The position numbers and the translations under genes were made by a program. A model generated the notes under the pieces. It was not told where the DNA came from. It saw only the letters and a program-made list of their open reading frames with translations, and did no database searches. A DNA stretch of 7,022 nt from NCBI GenBank assembly GCA_002402005.2, contig NVUS02000197.1, positions 1 to 7,022 on the forward strand, given 5' to 3'. Origin of the DNA: OCS116 cluster bacterium (GTDB taxonomy: Bacteria > Pseudomonadota > Alphaproteobacteria > Rhizobiales > OSC116). Shown here in pieces: positions 4,465 to 7,022 of this stretch. The first letter of the stretch is position 1. Each line of letters begins with the position of its first letter.

Positions 4465-5997
4465 ATGCAAGATATATTAGATCAATTGGAGCAACGCCGC
4501 AAGATAGCACGCTTAGGCGGTGGCCAACAACGCATCGACAGGCAGCATAAAAAAGGCAAGCTCACCGCTCGCGAACGCATAGATTTATTGCTCGACGAAG
4601 GCAGTTTCGAAGAATTTGATATGTTTGTGGATCACAAATGTGTAGATTTTGGCATGGAAGATAAAAAAATCCCCGGCGATGGCGTGGTGACCGGCTGGGG
4701 TAAGGTCAATGGCCGCATCATCTATTTATTTGTCAAAGATTTTACCGTATTTGGCGGTTCATTGTCCGAAACCCATGCAAAAAAAATCCAAAAAGTGCAA
4801 GATATGGCGTTGCGCAACCGCGCCCCGATCATCGGTTTATTCGATGCAGGCGGCGCGCGCATTCAAGAGGGCGTGGCGGCTTTGGGCGGTTATGGCGAGG
4901 TGTTCAAACGCAATGTCGAAGCCTCCGGCGTCATACCGCAAATATCACTCATCATGGGTCCGTGCGCCGGTGGCGATGTTTACAGCCCGGCCATGACCGA
5001 CTTTATCTTCATGGTCAAAGACACATCCTATATGTTTGTCACCGGCCCAGATGTGGTCAAAACCGTAACCAATGAGACCGTAACCGCCGAAGAATTGGGC
5101 GGTGCGTCTATCCACGCGGTTAAATCATCAGTCGTTGATGGTGCGTTTGAAAATGATGTCGAGGCATTGTTACAACTCCGCCGGTTTATCGACTTTCTAC
5201 CGGCTAGCAATTTAGAGCCAGCCCCGCAATTCCCCGCCATCGACAGCATCACCCGGCTCGACAACGCCATGGATACGCTTATTCCGGACAATGCCAACCA
5301 GCCTTATGATATGAAAGAGCTGATTTACAGCGTGATTGACGATGAGGATTTCTTTGAAATTCAACAAACTCACGCGCCCAACATCATCACCGGCTTTGGC
5401 CGCATTGAAGGCAAGACCGTGGGCTTTGTCGCCAACCAACCGATGGCACTGGCCGGCGTATTGGACAGCAATGCCAGCCGCAAGGCTGCACGTTTCATCC
5501 GTTTCTGCGATTGCTTTTCCATTCCCATTGTCTCGTTTATTGATGTGCCGGGCTTTCTGCCTGGTACAGATCAAGAATATGGCGGCCTCATCAAACATGG
5601 CGCTAAGTTGTTATTCGCTTATGCCGAAGCCACCGTGCCATTGATCAGCGTCATCACCCGCAAATCCTACGGTGGAGCATATGATGTGATGAGTAGCAAA
5701 CATATTGGCGGCGATATAAATTACGCTTGGCCAAGCGCCGAAATTGCAGTGATGGGCGCCAAAGGTGCGGTCGAAATTATCTTCCGCCAAGACATTGGTG
5801 ATGACGAAAAAATTGCCGAACATGTTGCCGATTATGAGCAACGCTTCTGCTCTCCCTTTGTGGCTGCTGAGCGCGGTTATATTGATGATGTCATCATGCC
5901 GCACTCCACCCGCCGCCGCATTGCCAACGCACTTAATTTACTTGCCAATAAAAAGGTCGAAACACCTTGGCGCAAGCATGACAATATTCCTTTATAG
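4465..5997 (+). CDS. pccB: propionyl-CoA carboxylase, beta (carboxyltransferase) subunit
   Basis: This 510-residue protein has the usual length of PccB. It transfers the carboxyl group from carboxybiotin on PccA to propionyl-CoA, giving (S)-methylmalonyl-CoA, and in the family works as an alpha6-beta6 cytoplasmic complex. The N-terminal carboxyltransferase half includes LTARERIDLLLDEGSFEE (33-50), PGDGVVTGWG (70-79), KDFTVFGGSLSE (91-102) and the AGGARIQEG oxyanion loop (128-136). The C-terminal half has the DVPGFLPG segment (360-367), SYGGAYDVMSSKHIGGD (401-417) and AWPSAEIAVMGAKGAVEI (421-438). Asp407 in GGAYDVM probably corresponds to the Asp that favours propionyl-CoA over acetyl-CoA in Streptomyces PccB. 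The start codon lacks a clear Shine-Dalgarno (only CGGG at 4454-4457). pccA follows 11 nt downstream, so the two form an operon, probably under the divergent MerR protein. Confidence 0.95.
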   Translation: MQDILDQLEQRRKIARLGGGQQRIDRQHKKGKLTARERIDLLLDEGSFEEFDMFVDHKCVDFGMEDKKIPGDGVVTGWGKVNGRIIYLFVKDFTVFGGSLSETHAKKIQKVQDMALRNRAPIIGLFDAGGARIQEGVAALGGYGEVFKRNVEASGVIPQISLIMGPCAGGDVYSPAMTDFIFMVKDTSYMFVTGPDVVKTVTNETVTAEELGGASIHAVKSSVVDGAFENDVEALLQLRRFIDFLPASNLEPAPQFPAIDSITRLDNAMDTLIPDNANQPYDMKELIYSVIDDEDFFEIQQTHAPNIITGFGRIEGKTVGFVANQPMALAGVLDSNASRKAARFIRFCDCFSIPIVSFIDVPGFLPGTDQEYGGLIKHGAKLLFAYAEATVPLISVITRKSYGGAYDVMSSKHIGGDINYAWPSAEIAVMGAKGAVEIIFRQDIGDDEKIAEHVADYEQRFCSPFVAAERGYIDDVIMPHSTRRRIANALNLLANKKVETPWRKHDNIPL

Positions 5998-6008
5998 AGA
6001 CCTTCATT

Positions 6009-7022
6009 ATGATCAAAAAAATACTGATAGCCAATAGAGGCGAAATTGCCTGCCGCGTCATCAAATCCGCCAAACAAATGGGCATTCAAACCGTCGCGGT
6101 TTATAGTGATGCCGATAAAAACGCCCTGCATGTCTCAATGGCTGATGAGGCGGTGCATATCGGCGCTTCTGCGGCCAGCGAAAGCTACCTAATTATCGAC
6201 AAAATCCTCACCGCTTGCCAGCAAGCTGGCGCAGATGCAGTGCATCCGGGTTATGGCTTCCTATCCGAAAATGCTAAATTTGCCAGAATCTTGGCCGACA
6301 ACAACATTGCCTTCATCGGCCCCAATATAAGAGCCATCGAAGTGATGGGCGATAAAATCGCCAGCAAGTTATTTGCCGAAAAAGCCGGCGTCAACATCGT
6401 ACCCGGCAATACCGACCTGATCGAAAGCCCCGAGCAAGCGGTCAAAACCTCCAACCAAGTTGGCTATCCGGTGATGATCAAAGCTTCAGCTGGTGGTGGT
6501 GGCAAAGGCATGCGCGTGGCTTATAATGACGCCGAAGCGGCGCAGGGTTACACCCTCGCCAAAAGTGAAGCCATGTCAAGCTTTGGCGACGATCGCATTT
6601 TCATTGAGAAATTCATCGAAGACCCTCGTCATATCGAAATTCAAGTGTTGGCCGACAAGCATGGCACATGCTTATATTTGGTCGAGCGCGAATGCTCCAT
6701 CCAACGAAGAAACCAAAAAGTGGTGGAAGAAGCCCCAAGCTCATTCCTTACGCCTGAAACCCGCAAACAAATGGGCGAACAATCCGTCGCCCTCGCCCAA
6801 GCGGTTGATTATGAAAGCGCCGGCACGGTGGAATTCATTGTCGATAAAGACCAGAATTTCTACTTTTTAGAAATGAACACCCGTTTGCAAGTCGAGCATC
6901 CGGTTACCGAGCTAATCACCGGCATTGATCTGGTTGAGCAAATGATTAAAATCGCCGCCGGCGAAAAACTCTCATTCAAACAGAGTGACGTTAAAATCAA
7001 CGGCTGGGCGATAGAAAGCCGC
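6009..7022 (+). CDS. pccA: propionyl-CoA carboxylase, alpha (biotin carboxylase) subunit, 5' part
   Basis: The reading frame is open from ATG 6009 to the window edge, giving 338 residues of a subunit normally about 660-670 long. The rest of the carboxylase domain, the linker and the C-terminal biotin carrier domain lie outside. The part seen is the ATP-grasp biotin carboxylase, which carboxylates biotin with ATP and bicarbonate. It shows KKILIANRGEIACRVIKSAK (3-22), HPGYGFLSENAKFA (79-92), MGDK with Lys116, the glycine-rich AGGGGKGMRV loop (161-170) behind Lys158, ERECSIQRRNQKVVEEAPS (226-244), Glu275 in GTVEF, and the active-site block EMNTRLQVEHPVTE (288-301) with Arg292 and Glu296. All catalytic residues in view are intact. 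AGAGA at 5996-6000, overlapping the pccB stop, is a weak ribosome site. Methylcrotonyl- or acetyl-CoA carboxylase subunits are similar, but adjacency to pccB settles the assignment. Confidence 0.93.
   Translation, partial: MIKKILIANRGEIACRVIKSAKQMGIQTVAVYSDADKNALHVSMADEAVHIGASAASESYLIIDKILTACQQAGADAVHPGYGFLSENAKFARILADNNIAFIGPNIRAIEVMGDKIASKLFAEKAGVNIVPGNTDLIESPEQAVKTSNQVGYPVMIKASAGGGGKGMRVAYNDAEAAQGYTLAKSEAMSSFGDDRIFIEKFIEDPRHIEIQVLADKHGTCLYLVERECSIQRRNQKVVEEAPSSFLTPETRKQMGEQSVALAQAVDYESAGTVEFIVDKDQNFYFLEMNTRLQVEHPVTELITGIDLVEQMIKIAAGEKLSFKQSDVKINGWAIESR

Noticed and set aside
5212..5598. 128-codon open frame on the minus strand
   Set aside because: It is antisense to pccB, which has uninterrupted family sequence here. 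It is a mirror of pccB codon composition.
6493..6870. 125-codon plus-strand open frame
   Set aside because: It is an out-of-frame reading inside pccA. The frame from 6009 encodes the full biotin carboxylase motif series through this region.

Overview
The window looks like chromosomal DNA of an alphaproteobacterium. The best evidence is an ATP12-family F1-ATPase assembly chaperone, which among bacteria is essentially an alphaproteobacterial protein shared with mitochondria. It lies directly behind a small HAD phosphatase, a neighbour pair I recall as common in that class. The propionyl-CoA carboxylase genes are also close to alphaproteobacterial forms. Base composition is moderate and intergenic DNA is AT-rich, so this is not a high-GC member of the class. 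I cannot name a genus. No phage, transposon, CRISPR array, tRNA or rRNA is visible.

Layout. Positions 1-247 hold no convincing gene but contain a promoter with a consensus -10 box and a perfect dyad in its spacer. Positions 248-3603 form a likely four-gene plus-strand operon: a hydroxypyruvate isomerase-family TIM barrel, an endonuclease/exonuclease/phosphatase (EEP) family hydrolase, a HAD phosphatase and the ATP12 chaperone. The gaps are 40 nt, 26 nt and a 4-nt overlap. A convergent minus-strand gene (4322-3600) encodes a MerR-family regulator, and its stop codon interlocks with the ATP12 stop. A 142-nt divergent intergenic region (4323-4464) separates it from pccB (4465-5997) and pccA (from 6009, running off the right edge).

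How the parts work together. PccB (carboxyltransferase) and PccA (biotin carboxylase) are the two subunits of propionyl-CoA carboxylase, which makes methylmalonyl-CoA from propionyl-CoA. This is the route by which propionate, odd-chain fatty acids and Val/Ile/Met carbon reach succinyl-CoA. The divergent MerR gene has a MerR-like promoter (TTGACC, 19-nt spacer, TACAAC) on its own side. The pccB side carries a large perfect dyad, and both sites share the heptamer GGTATGG. The simplest reading, which is inference, is an autoregulated MerR switch for pccBA. The first operon is functionally mixed: a carbohydrate isomerase, a phosphoesterase and a phosphatase co-transcribed with an ATP synthase assembly factor.

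Nothing here is plainly a new kind of system. The items most worth a second look are the MerR-pccBA divergon with its shared operator motif, and the isomerase whose metal-site residues resemble ketose 3-epimerases more than standard hydroxypyruvate isomerases.
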